In this document: positions 57,101 to 64,000 of the stretch, piece after piece | Position numbering within the stretch: position 1 is the first letter of the stretch | Layout: every line of letters starts with the position of its first letter | Assembly (NCBI GenBank): GCA_949290055.1 | Contig: CASEQJ010000004.1 | Location: forward strand, 1 to 64,000 | DNA: 64,000 nucleotides | From: an uncultured Olsenella sp. | GTDB lineage: Bacteria > Actinomycetota > Coriobacteriia > Coriobacteriales > Atopobiaceae | Direction: 5' to 3' | Notes under the pieces: generated by a model | The model's input: only the letters and a program-made list of their open reading frames with translations | Databases searched by the model: none | What the model was told of the DNA's origin: nothing | Translations under genes and position numbers: made by a program

Positions 57101-59748
57101 CGTGGCCGGACGCCATCCTCGTCGACGGTGGAGAGCAGGACGTCGCGGCGAGCCTTGACGTGACGGACGCCGACGGCACGCCCGCCTCCAAGGACCCCTA
57201 CTACCACCGTGGCGACGTCGTTGTGCGCTGCCGCGTGAGCGACCCGTGGCTCCCCATCTACGTCGCGCTCTTCCCCGACGAGCCCATCGTCTCCGCCACG
57301 CTTCGGGGACCTGGGGCCCAGGGGGTCACGCCGGCGGGCATGGGCCTCGTGGCTGCCGACCTCGTCCTGGCCGAGGGTGAGAAGGACGTGTGGGAGGCCG
57401 TCTGGACGCTCCCGCGCGCAGACGAGGCCACAGACGCGCTGCCGCTGGAGGGAGACTACGACGTGCGGCTCTCCTACGACGGCATCGCCGGCGCGCTGGC
57501 CGGGGGCGAGCCCAGCGAGGCCGCGCAGCTTTTTGGCATCGACTATACCGCTCCCGAGCTCGGCTCTCTGAGCTTCTCCGAGACCTCGCCGCTGCCGCTC
57601 TACGAGTCGGGCGACAAGCGCGACGAGCCGTGGGGCTGGATCTTCTCGCGGGGTGACGAGGTCGTCTCGCTCGTGGTGGGCGACAACCTCTCTGGCGTCA
57701 CCCTCGACACCCTTTTCCCCACGCTCTCGGGCACGGCGAGCTCGGCGCTCTCCTACGAGGAGAGCGCCTCGCCGCGCTCGGGCGTGGTCTCGCTCACCTT
57801 CTCCGGCGACGGCGGTCGCGTGCTGCTCGAAGGGACGTCGCTCGTCGTCGAGGACGCTGCCGGCAACCGCGCGGAGACCGGCGCGCTCGCGGCCTATGCG
57901 GACTCCAACTTGCCCGAGGGGGCGCACTCCGTCGCGATCGACACCGAGGCGCCCGTCATCGAGGTCTCCTTCGACAACGACGACGTGCGCAACGGTCGCT
58001 ACTACAACCGCGCTCGCACGGCGACCGTCTCGATCGACGAGTCCAACTTTGACCTGCTCATGGCCCACGCTCCCGAGACCATGATTTTCTCGGCCTACCG
58101 GGACGGGTCGGAGCGCGCGAGCGAGGAGCTCGTCGCCGAGGACTTCGAGCCAGTGACGCTCGAGGACGGCTCGGTGCGCTATCGTGCGAGCCTGGCCATC
58201 GAGGACGACGCGGACTGGCGCCTCGAGTCCGGTTTCACCGATCCCGCGCAGCGCCGCTCCAACGAGTACGAATCGGCGTTCGTCATCGACACGCAGGCGC
58301 CGGTGATCATGGTCACCTATGACAACGACGAGTCGGCGAATGCGATGTACTACAGCGCGCCGCGTACCGCCACGATCGCCGTGAGCGACCGAAACTTTAG
58401 CCCCGAGCTCGGCTCGATCGACGCGCGCTCTCTTGCCGGAGGTGCTGCCCCGAGCGTGAGCGGCTGGTCCGAGACGAGCGAGCGTGCCGAGTGGCAGACG
58501 AGCGCCCACTTTGGCGGGGAGACGCACTACCAGCTCAGCGTCGCGGCGAGCGACCTCGCGGGTAACGTCGCCGAGCCGTATGACTCGGGCGAGTTCGTAA
58601 TCGACATGACCGCACCGCAGGTTAGCATTGGTGACGTGGAAGGCCAGGTGGCCTACGCCGGCACCGTTGCACCCACGATCGACTACTCCGACGCCAACCT
58701 CGACGCGCTCGTCTCCTCCTTCACGCTGACCGGCGCCCGCCAGGGCGACACCTTCCTGCCGGGCGCGAGCGAGACCGCCTCTGCCACCGAGAAGAGCGTG
58801 AGCCTGGGCAACTTCCCGTTCGAGGTCGAGCGCGACGACGTGTACACGCTGAGCGCCGAGGCCGTCGACCTTGCCGGCAACACCTCTGAGGCGGCGGTGA
58901 CCTTCTCGGTCAACCGCTACGGCTCGACCTACTACTTTGCCGCGGGCTCCGAAGGCATCTCTGGCTCCTACCTCGCCGCGCCGCGCGACGTGCGCGTGGT
59001 CGAGGTCAACGTGAGCGGGCTTGTGACCGGCGAGGGGCGCGTCGAGCTTGCGCAGGACGACGCCTCCCGCGCCCTCGTCGCGGGGGTGGACTACGAGCTC
59101 GACCCCAACGCCCCCGCCGAGGGGTGGAGCGCGACGACCTACGCTTTCCCCGCGCACCTCTTCCAGGAGGACGGCTTCTACCGCCTGACCCTCACCTCCA
59201 CCGACAAGGCGGGCAGCCTCTCGCAGAACACGATGGTGGGCAAGGGCCCGGGCCGCGAGGGCGACTTCCCCGTGAGCTTTGCCGTTGACGGGACGGCGCC
59301 GGTCGCGGCGCTCGTGGGCGTTGAGCCGGGCGAGGCCTACCTCGACCCCGAGAAGAGCGCCATCGCCGACGGACACGACAACCTCGGCCTCTCCTCCCTC
59401 GAGGTGAGCATGGACGGGGAGCCGCTCGCGTCGTGGGCGGGCGAGGAGCTCTCGGCCGCCGACGTGCACGGCGTCGCCCTCCCGACGGACGGTATCCCCC
59501 ACACCTACGTGGTCGAGGCGATTGACCGTGCCGGAAACGTGACGACGGCGACCTACCCCGGGGTCGTGGTCACCGGAGACCTGCTCACCTACGTGTGCAA
59601 CACTCCCGAGCTGCTCGCGCTCGTGACGGGCGGAGCGCTGGTGCTCGTCGGTGCGCTCGTCTCCGTTGGCTACCTTGCCGTCCGTCGCTACCGGGCGCGC
59701 GAGCGCGAGCGCAATCCGTTCGGTCACGGGCGCTCGTCGGAGAGCTGA
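54121..59748 (+). CDS. Giant Ig-like surface protein with N-terminal signal and C-terminal membrane anchor
   Basis: This is a 1875-residue exported protein. A signal peptide (about residues 10-38) is followed by a Pro/Glu/Ala-rich segment (40-90) and a long series of bacterial Ig-like modules. Two neighbouring modules carry the same signature, APVIEVSFDNDDVRNGRYYN and APVIMVTYDNDESANAMYYS, and many end in DxTAP. The C-terminus has one membrane helix (about 1830-1855) and a basic tail without LPXTG, so it is anchored in the membrane. The start ATG 54121 has GGGAGGTGAT upstream and overlaps the preceding gene. Its place inside the kinase-WXG100-EssC operon suggests a role in or dependence on that system. 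Confidence 0.85.
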   Translation: MGDRQRRLTWRVLTLALALAAVLAGLPSGASVALADLAGEGSPAQAGEQQPGEATETPETPGAPASPRPSEESTGPSEPEPVPAPQQGTPEVTLNVPDDAADRLAVPYGVNLAAWLNRQDALYLIGEKGESPQPVAAAQLAQSYFANGAGPLRLADGLTAYPVAGVEPGSALAWEELAEEGSVTLPDLAGLGKAVTLPAAPQAPEDVALAPSEVLDDLRVSAEGGDPRVPAVTPSDDGPVVWLRAGDTTLSTVYPLEDGDPAPLSDSFALNADGTFSSDSAGSSLAVSGLTDAYVKLPEDVTLPDGTALPAGQVLRVRPRADLGAPELGELSALNADGTELSAERNWIDDGLLTVGADGIVVTAVVSDPAVAGTPAANEATSGVDPSSLALSIGGKTVPGSLENGVATFSLSASTVGTGTLSLSDAAISVSDVAGNEWSTPLSDAADLAGITGLRVIDASSQSWLPKVSVSARDEADRPVADGACVQTDEVTVEFTVSDPLLGDLLENESWLACDPLSVTIDGVETSVDPATLTCLGSTSYAATVGAIEGEGRHTVKVSYGGVGAWLPLLGDLWESDETSFLIDRTAPQVTGAALETPAEDGQIAELSSGARVLLSGENAIELTVEDLAQTEGVETSGVASVSATLVRHEVEGDKGTEVDLGELGTSGDGAYVIELDDAGYYPLSDIKITMTDKAGVSSTVTLSEVDAVRAWSFSAVLVDTGSKDSGPVGDGFAIETPEGTPAEAVSEGFYPAGSQVSFTLSDHWFWVRSGTAAFSKSISGTFDGPEGVEALPADMATSGFVAVTGGRDLWRRVLPLGEGGTLADGWYSLAFSYRGWEDAELEFGVDTTEPRLTDAELADPVDPDSVAELADGRTVLAGGERTIRVRVQDLLPRDSYEGVSVEGMNEGHVSGVDEDTLEVTIRPATSADGTELAKPVTMPLNADERGWAEFTLKNEGLYDLDHITVNAYDVCGNLLTTTLADYVATLDEEEAAAWPDAILVDGGEQDVAASLDVTDADGTPASKDPYYHRGDVVVRCRVSDPWLPIYVALFPDEPIVSATLRGPGAQGVTPAGMGLVAADLVLAEGEKDVWEAVWTLPRADEATDALPLEGDYDVRLSYDGIAGALAGGEPSEAAQLFGIDYTAPELGSLSFSETSPLPLYESGDKRDEPWGWIFSRGDEVVSLVVGDNLSGVTLDTLFPTLSGTASSALSYEESASPRSGVVSLTFSGDGGRVLLEGTSLVVEDAAGNRAETGALAAYADSNLPEGAHSVAIDTEAPVIEVSFDNDDVRNGRYYNRARTATVSIDESNFDLLMAHAPETMIFSAYRDGSERASEELVAEDFEPVTLEDGSVRYRASLAIEDDADWRLESGFTDPAQRRSNEYESAFVIDTQAPVIMVTYDNDESANAMYYSAPRTATIAVSDRNFSPELGSIDARSLAGGAAPSVSGWSETSERAEWQTSAHFGGETHYQLSVAASDLAGNVAEPYDSGEFVIDMTAPQVSIGDVEGQVAYAGTVAPTIDYSDANLDALVSSFTLTGARQGDTFLPGASETASATEKSVSLGNFPFEVERDDVYTLSAEAVDLAGNTSEAAVTFSVNRYGSTYYFAAGSEGISGSYLAAPRDVRVVEVNVSGLVTGEGRVELAQDDASRALVAGVDYELDPNAPAEGWSATTYAFPAHLFQEDGFYRLTLTSTDKAGSLSQNTMVGKGPGREGDFPVSFAVDGTAPVAALVGVEPGEAYLDPEKSAIADGHDNLGLSSLEVSMDGEPLASWAGEELSAADVHGVALPTDGIPHTYVVEAIDRAGNVTTATYPGVVVTGDLLTYVCNTPELLALVTGGALVLVGALVSVGYLAVRRYRARERERNPFGHGRSSES

Positions 59749-59752
59749 CCAC

Positions 59753-59773
59753 CCCTCGCGCCCCTTGCGAGGG
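59753..59773 (+). terminator. Short hairpin after the Ig-like gene
   Basis: CCCTCGC (59753-59759) pairs with GCGAGGG (59767-59773) right after the stop codon. There is no T-run, so it may protect or attenuate rather than end the transcript. Confidence 0.4.
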
Positions 59774-59842
59774 TCGCGGGTGCAGATAGCGTCAACGCGC
59801 GTCGCACAGGGCGGCTCGCGAAACGAGGAAAGGATGGGAACG

Positions 59843-60136
59843 ATGGCTGGACAGATTAGGATCACCCCGGATCAGATGCGCTCCCGCGCGGGCCAGTACC
59901 GCAACGAGGCCGACAACGTCGGCAACGTGATCAGCAGCATGGACTCGCTGCTCAGCGCCCTGCAGAGCGAGTGGGAGGGCGCCGCGAGCGAGGCCTACGC
60001 CAACCGCTTCGCCGAGCTCCGCCCCGGCTTCGTGAAGGCCCAGGACCTCATCAACGAGATTGCCCAGGCGCTCGACTCCACCGCCCAGGCCCTCGAGGAG
60101 ACCGACTCCAACATCGCCGGCTCCTTCCGCGGGTAG
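59843..60136 (+). CDS. WXG100 family (EsxA-like) secreted protein
   Basis: This is a 97-residue helical hairpin protein of the ESAT-6/EsxA type. The WXG turn is SEWEGAAS (residues 43-45), between two helices, and the C-terminal EETDSNIAGSFRG follows the usual secretion-tail form. It is exported by the EssC/EccC translocase as a dimer. The start ATG 59843 has GAGGAAAGG upstream; ATG 59834 three codons earlier is possible. It lies directly before essC, separated by a perfect palindrome. Confidence 0.95.
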   Translation: MAGQIRITPDQMRSRAGQYRNEADNVGNVISSMDSLLSALQSEWEGAASEAYANRFAELRPGFVKAQDLINEIAQALDSTAQALEETDSNIAGSFRG

Positions 60137-60152
60137 CCCACAACGACTCCGG

Positions 60153-60180
60153 CGTCCCCTCGCCCGCGGGCGAGGGGACG
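60153..60180. promoter_or_regulatory. 28-bp perfect palindrome between the WXG100 and essC genes
   Basis: CGTCCCCTCGCCCG is followed at once by its reverse complement, with no spacer, 17 bases after the WXG100 stop and 25 bases before the essC start. In RNA it forms a very stable hairpin that could slow ribosome or polymerase entry into essC and stabilise the WXG100 part. Confidence 0.7.
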
Positions 60181-60204
60181 CCCCCTGGCACGGAGAGGCA
60201 CACG

Positions 60205-63200
60205 ATGGCAAGCCTGCTGCTCACACTCATGGCGGAGGGCCGCTCCCAGACGCGGACGCTCGATCTCGAGTCGTCCTCGCAGCTCGGCCTCGGAACGCCC
60301 GCGACGGTCCTCGTCGAGGCGTCGGACGGCGCCGCCGAGGCGCGGCCCGCGCGCGGCTTCGAGCTCCTCTCCGCATCCGGCGAGCCCGTGGCGAGGGCGC
60401 CGCTTCCCAGCGATGGGGAAGCCGTTCTCGGCATGCGCTCGGCTCACACCGGCCAGACCGCCATCCTCTACGCCCGCCCTTCCACTCCCGGCGCGCGCTC
60501 CTTTTACAAGCTGGGCTTCTCCTGCGACGCTCAGGTGCTCGTCGGGCGCTCCGAGGAGGCGGGCCTGCGCTACGCGTCCACCTTCGTCTCCGATCGTCAC
60601 GCCATGCTCTCCCTGGTGGGGGACCGCTTCTCCGTGAGCGATTTGGGGAGCGCGAACGGCACCTTCGTGAACGGCCGGCTCATCGAGCCGGGTGCCCCGG
60701 TCGCCCTCGGCGCGGGCGACGTCGTCAGCGTGCTCGACCTCACCCTCATGGTGGGCCGTCGCTTCGTCTCCCTCAACCGCCCGACCGGCCTCTCGCTCGG
60801 GCGCATCCCCGGCGCGCAGCCCCTCGATCACGCCGCGTTTCGCGAGCTGTGCCCCCCGGCGAGCGAGACCTCGGGCGAGCTGCCCCTCTTCTTCCCTGCG
60901 CCGCGCCTTGCGCACAGCATCCACCGCAAGGCGTTCCAGATCGACGAGCCGCCCCAGCCCAAGCAGCCGGACGACAAGCCCGCGATCATGCAGATGGGCC
61001 CCTCGTTCGTCATGGGCCTCGCCTCGGTCTTCTCGGCCTCCACCGCCATCCAGCGCATCGCCCAGGGTGGCGACATCATGAGCGGGCTCCCCTCGATTGC
61101 GATGTGCGTGGCCATGCTCTCTGGCATGGTCATCTGGCCCGTCATCTCGCGCCGCTACACCAAGCGGCACGACCACGCTGAGGAGCTGCGCCGCCAGGCC
61201 CGCTACACCGACTACCTGAACGGCATGGAGGCGCGCTTTGGCCAGGAGTGCGACCGCCAGGCGGAGATCTTGCGCCTGCGCCGCGTCCCCGTGGGCGAGC
61301 TCGCGGCGCGCGCCCACGCGCTGTCGCCGCGCCTCATGAACCGCGGCGTCGACCACGACGACTTCATGGACCTGCGCGTCGGCGTGGGCAGCGTCGAGCT
61401 CGAGGCGGACTTCCGCTGGCCGCAGCCCAAGTTCACCATGGACGAGGACAAGCTGCTCGACAAGGTCTCGGAGCTCTCGAAGAACCCGCCGCTCGTCCGC
61501 GACGTCCCCATAGCGTTCGACCCGGTCGAGCACTTCGTTGCCGGCATCATTGGGGCGCGCCCGGACGTCTGGGCGTTCGCGCGCGGGCTCGTGCTCCAGA
61601 TCTGCGCCCTCTACAGCTACCAGGACGTGAAGATCGTGCTGGTCGCGGATGCCGACGAGGAGGCGGAGTGGTCCTTCGCCCGGTCGCTCCCGCACCTGTT
61701 CGACGATTCCGGCACGCGCCGGTACCTCGCGTGCGACTACGACGCGCTCACGCAGGTGAGCATGCACCTCGAGCGCGAGCTCGAGTCGCGCGCGGACGCA
61801 CGTTGCGAGAGGGTCGGCGACCTGGGGGCCTACTACGTGGTGCTCTGCGCGAGCAAGTCGCTCTCGGAGCGCTCCGAGGCCGTCTCGCGCCTCCAGAGGA
61901 CGCGCGAGAACAAGGGCTTCTCGCTGGTGTTCTTTGGCGAGGCGCTGCGCGAGCTCCCGCGCGAGTGCGCCTACGTCATCGACCTCTCCGCGCGGGGCGC
62001 GCTCGCGGGCCTTGAGGGGTCCTCGCAGATCCTCGGCGACGCCGCCGAGCGCGGGAGCGCCCGAATGTTCGACCGCGACGACGTTGCCGGCACGATGGTG
62101 CCCTTCGAGCCGGACTCAACCGCCACGCGCGAGCTCGCCGGCGCCTTTGCCCTCGACCTTGCCCGCGCGCGCCTCGACATGCCCTCCCAGCGCTCGCAGA
62201 TGCCCGCCTCCCTCGGCTTTCTCGAGATGCTCGAGGTCGGCAACCTCGCGCAGCTCAACGTTGGCCAGCGCTGGGCCGAGAACGACGCCTCGCGCACGCT
62301 GCAGACGCCGGTGGGGCGCGACGCTGCCGGCGAGCTCTCGGTCCTCAACCTCCACGAGAACGTGCACGGGCCGCACGGCCTGATCGCGGGCACCACCGGC
62401 TCGGGCAAGTCGGAGTTCATCATCACCTACATTCTCTCGCTGTGCGTGAACTATGCGCCTGACCAGGTGTCCTTTGTCCTGATCGACTACAAGGGAGGCG
62501 GGCTCGCCGGCGCCTTCGACAACGAGCGCTACCGCCTGCCGCACCTTGCCGGCACCATCACCAACCTCGACGGGGCTGCCATCGCCCGCTCGCTCGTCTC
62601 GATCAAAAGCGAGCTCAAGCGGCGCCAGGACGCCTTCAACCGCGCGCGGGAGATCACCGGTGAGGCGACGGTGGACATCTACAAGTACCTGCGCCACTAC
62701 CGTCAGGGCGTGCTGAGCGAGCCCCTGCCGCACCTGTTCATCGTGGCCGACGAGTTCGCCGAGCTCAAGCAGCAGGAGCCGGAGTTCATGGAGGAGCTCA
62801 TCTCGGCCGCGCGCATCGGCCGCTCGCTCGGCGTCCACCTCATCCTCGCCACGCAGAAGCCCTCCGGCGTCGTCAACGACCAGATCTGGTCCAACTCGCG
62901 CTTCAAGGTCTGCCTCAAGGTGGCCGACGCGGCTGACTCCAAGGAGATGATCCGCCGCCCGGACGCCGCCGAAATCAAGGGGCCGGGACGCTTCTTCATG
63001 CTCGTTGGCTACAACGAGCTCTTCTGCGGCGGCCAGGCCGCCTACGCGGGCGCGCCCTACGCCCCGACCGAGGTCTTCGAGCCCAAGCGCGACGACACGG
63101 TCGACCTCGTTGACGACACGGGCGACGTGGTGGCGACGATGCGTCCGCCCTCAACGGCCACGGTGACCAGCGACTCCGAGCTCAACGCGGTGCTCGGCCA

Positions 63201-64000
63201 GCTCTGCCGCACCGCCGAGGCGACGGGCAAGCATGCCGGGCGCCTGTGGCTCGACGCGCTCCCGGGGCGCATCCGCCTCGACGACCTGCGCGAGAAGTAC
63301 GGCTTCGCCGGCAGGCCCGGACGCTGCGAGGTCGCGCTCGGCGAGGTCGACGACCCCGGCCGCCAGCGCCAGCTCCTCTACAGCGTCGATCTGGCCGAGG
63401 TCGGCAACCTGCTCGTCTTTGGCGCGCAGGGCTCCGGCGCTGAGGGGCTCGTGGCCACGCTGCTCTGCTCGCTCGCCACCGACTACGCGCCCGAGGAGGC
63501 GTGCTTCTACGTCATGGACTTCGGCGCGGGCACCCTCTCGCCCTTCTCGGCCCTGCCCCAGTGCGGCGGCGTGGTGCTCCCCGGCGACCCCGAGCGCATG
63601 GACAACCTCTTCCGCCTGATCGACCGCGAGGTCGCCCGCCGGCGCGCGCTGCTCTCGGCCGAGGGCGTCTCGCTCGAGGAGTACAACGCCGCGCATGACG
63701 AGAAGATCGGCCACATGGTGGTGGTCCTCGCGAACATCGCGGCCTTCTACGACCTCTACGGGGGCTACGAGGAGGCCTTGGGCACCCTTACCCGCGACGC
63801 GCCTCGCTGCGGGATCCACTTCGTGCTGACGGCATCCTCCGCGAGCGCCGCCCGCCCGCGCCTGCGCTCCAACTTCTCCGAGAGCGTGGTCTGCCCGCTG
63901 AACGACGAGAGCGACCTGATCACGATCCTGGGCTCGCGGCCCAAGGCGGTCGTGCCGAAGCGGGACAAGCGCGGCTACGTGGTCATGGCCAAGGAGGTCT
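60205..64000 (+). CDS. essC: EssC/EccC-type type VII secretion ATPase (truncated by window end)
   Basis: At least 1265 residues are present. An FHA domain is at about 105-190 (LVGRSEEAG, VSDRHAML, NGTFVNG), preceded by a degenerate FHA-like segment (1-95). Two membrane segments lie at about 262-280 and 292-315, and FtsK/SpoIIIE ATPase modules follow. Module 1 has intact Walker A GTTGSGKSE (Lys735) and VLIDYKGGG. Module 2 has GAQGSGAEG at about 1073, where the Walker A Lys is Ala, so it probably does not hydrolyse ATP. The motor drives export of WXG100 and LXG substrates, and the FHA domain points to control by threonine phosphorylation. The start ATG 60205 has GGAGAGG seven bases upstream. 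The 3' end is beyond the window. Confidence 0.95.
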   Translation, partial: MASLLLTLMAEGRSQTRTLDLESSSQLGLGTPATVLVEASDGAAEARPARGFELLSASGEPVARAPLPSDGEAVLGMRSAHTGQTAILYARPSTPGARSFYKLGFSCDAQVLVGRSEEAGLRYASTFVSDRHAMLSLVGDRFSVSDLGSANGTFVNGRLIEPGAPVALGAGDVVSVLDLTLMVGRRFVSLNRPTGLSLGRIPGAQPLDHAAFRELCPPASETSGELPLFFPAPRLAHSIHRKAFQIDEPPQPKQPDDKPAIMQMGPSFVMGLASVFSASTAIQRIAQGGDIMSGLPSIAMCVAMLSGMVIWPVISRRYTKRHDHAEELRRQARYTDYLNGMEARFGQECDRQAEILRLRRVPVGELAARAHALSPRLMNRGVDHDDFMDLRVGVGSVELEADFRWPQPKFTMDEDKLLDKVSELSKNPPLVRDVPIAFDPVEHFVAGIIGARPDVWAFARGLVLQICALYSYQDVKIVLVADADEEAEWSFARSLPHLFDDSGTRRYLACDYDALTQVSMHLERELESRADARCERVGDLGAYYVVLCASKSLSERSEAVSRLQRTRENKGFSLVFFGEALRELPRECAYVIDLSARGALAGLEGSSQILGDAAERGSARMFDRDDVAGTMVPFEPDSTATRELAGAFALDLARARLDMPSQRSQMPASLGFLEMLEVGNLAQLNVGQRWAENDASRTLQTPVGRDAAGELSVLNLHENVHGPHGLIAGTTGSGKSEFIITYILSLCVNYAPDQVSFVLIDYKGGGLAGAFDNERYRLPHLAGTITNLDGAAIARSLVSIKSELKRRQDAFNRAREITGEATVDIYKYLRHYRQGVLSEPLPHLFIVADEFAELKQQEPEFMEELISAARIGRSLGVHLILATQKPSGVVNDQIWSNSRFKVCLKVADAADSKEMIRRPDAAEIKGPGRFFMLVGYNELFCGGQAAYAGAPYAPTEVFEPKRDDTVDLVDDTGDVVATMRPPSTATVTSDSELNAVLGQLCRTAEATGKHAGRLWLDALPGRIRLDDLREKYGFAGRPGRCEVALGEVDDPGRQRQLLYSVDLAEVGNLLVFGAQGSGAEGLVATLLCSLATDYAPEEACFYVMDFGAGTLSPFSALPQCGGVVLPGDPERMDNLFRLIDREVARRRALLSAEGVSLEEYNAAHDEKIGHMVVVLANIAAFYDLYGGYEEALGTLTRDAPRCGIHFVLTASSASAARPRLRSNFSESVVCPLNDESDLITILGSRPKAVVPKRDKRGYVVMAKEV

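Noticed and set aside
56041-59865. Open frame of 1274 codons on the minus strand opposite the Ig-like gene
   Set aside because: Shadow of the GC-rich coding strand, with no recognisable domain and no ribosome site; the plus strand has a clear signal peptide, repeats and anchor.

Overview
This window is high-GC DNA (most genes roughly 65-70% G+C by eye). Tight directional operons, frequent ATGA/GTGA/TAATG overlaps, clear Shine-Dalgarno sequences and the gene repertoire (2-hydroxyacyl-CoA dehydratase activase-like giant protein, peptidase T, Cof-type HAD pairs, eukaryotic-type NADP-isocitrate dehydrogenase, an actinobacterial/firmicute-style type VII secretion locus) fit an anaerobic actinobacterium of the class Coriobacteriia, perhaps Olsenella/Atopobium-like. 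The taxonomic placement is inference; no rRNA gene is present.

Layout. 1-668: no genes, a hairpin and two palindromic repeat arrays. 669-8126: LacI regulator, secreted beta-lactamase-fold protein (minus strand), then a TetR regulator coupled to a 1544-residue activase-like protein. 8571-14699: pepT, a small membrane protein, two Cof-type HAD phosphatases, two unrecognised proteins. 14700-15535: a gene-free region with a large inverted repeat. 15536-17665: cutC, a chimeric pseudogene made from two unrelated gene pieces, initiator tRNA. 18063-25899: MFS exporter, nuclease-like protein, stand-alone JetD-like protein, small membrane protein, lipoprotein, HTH protein, Ser/Thr kinase, HAD hydrolase. 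26082-31923: a lower-GC stretch with a PLD-helicase-DUF3427 protein, a Nudix hydrolase, an ArsC/Spx-like protein, and an AlbA_2 ATPase-like regulator bracketed by 140-bp direct repeats. 31994-44355: housekeeping genes (thioesterase, PPi-type phosphofructokinase, enolase, a PurF homologue without the catalytic Cys, YdcF-like, icd, a LOTUS-like/DUF3825 protein, trmB, yfbR, Mn-pyrophosphatase). 44782-47677: a second nuclease-like paralogue and ettA. 47783-64000: a type VII secretion (ESX/Ess-like) locus: paired YcxB-like membrane proteins, a possible EspG-like protein, remnants of an LXG effector module, a Ser/Thr kinase, a membrane protein with three TTLL repeats, a giant Ig-like surface protein, a WXG100 protein, and EssC running off the window end.

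Two themes stand out. First, the intergenic regions carry several unrelated-looking repeat families that share one architecture: tandem degenerate units at an exact period (31, 40 or 73 bp) in one orientation, a centre, then the same units inverted at the same period. Several other elements share a 17-nt motif (CCTGCGGTTCTTCTCGG). I know of no named element class with this design. Second, the secretion locus has the parts of a phospho-threonine circuit: kinase, repeated Thr-Thr-Leu-Leu candidate substrate, and FHA-domain-bearing EssC.
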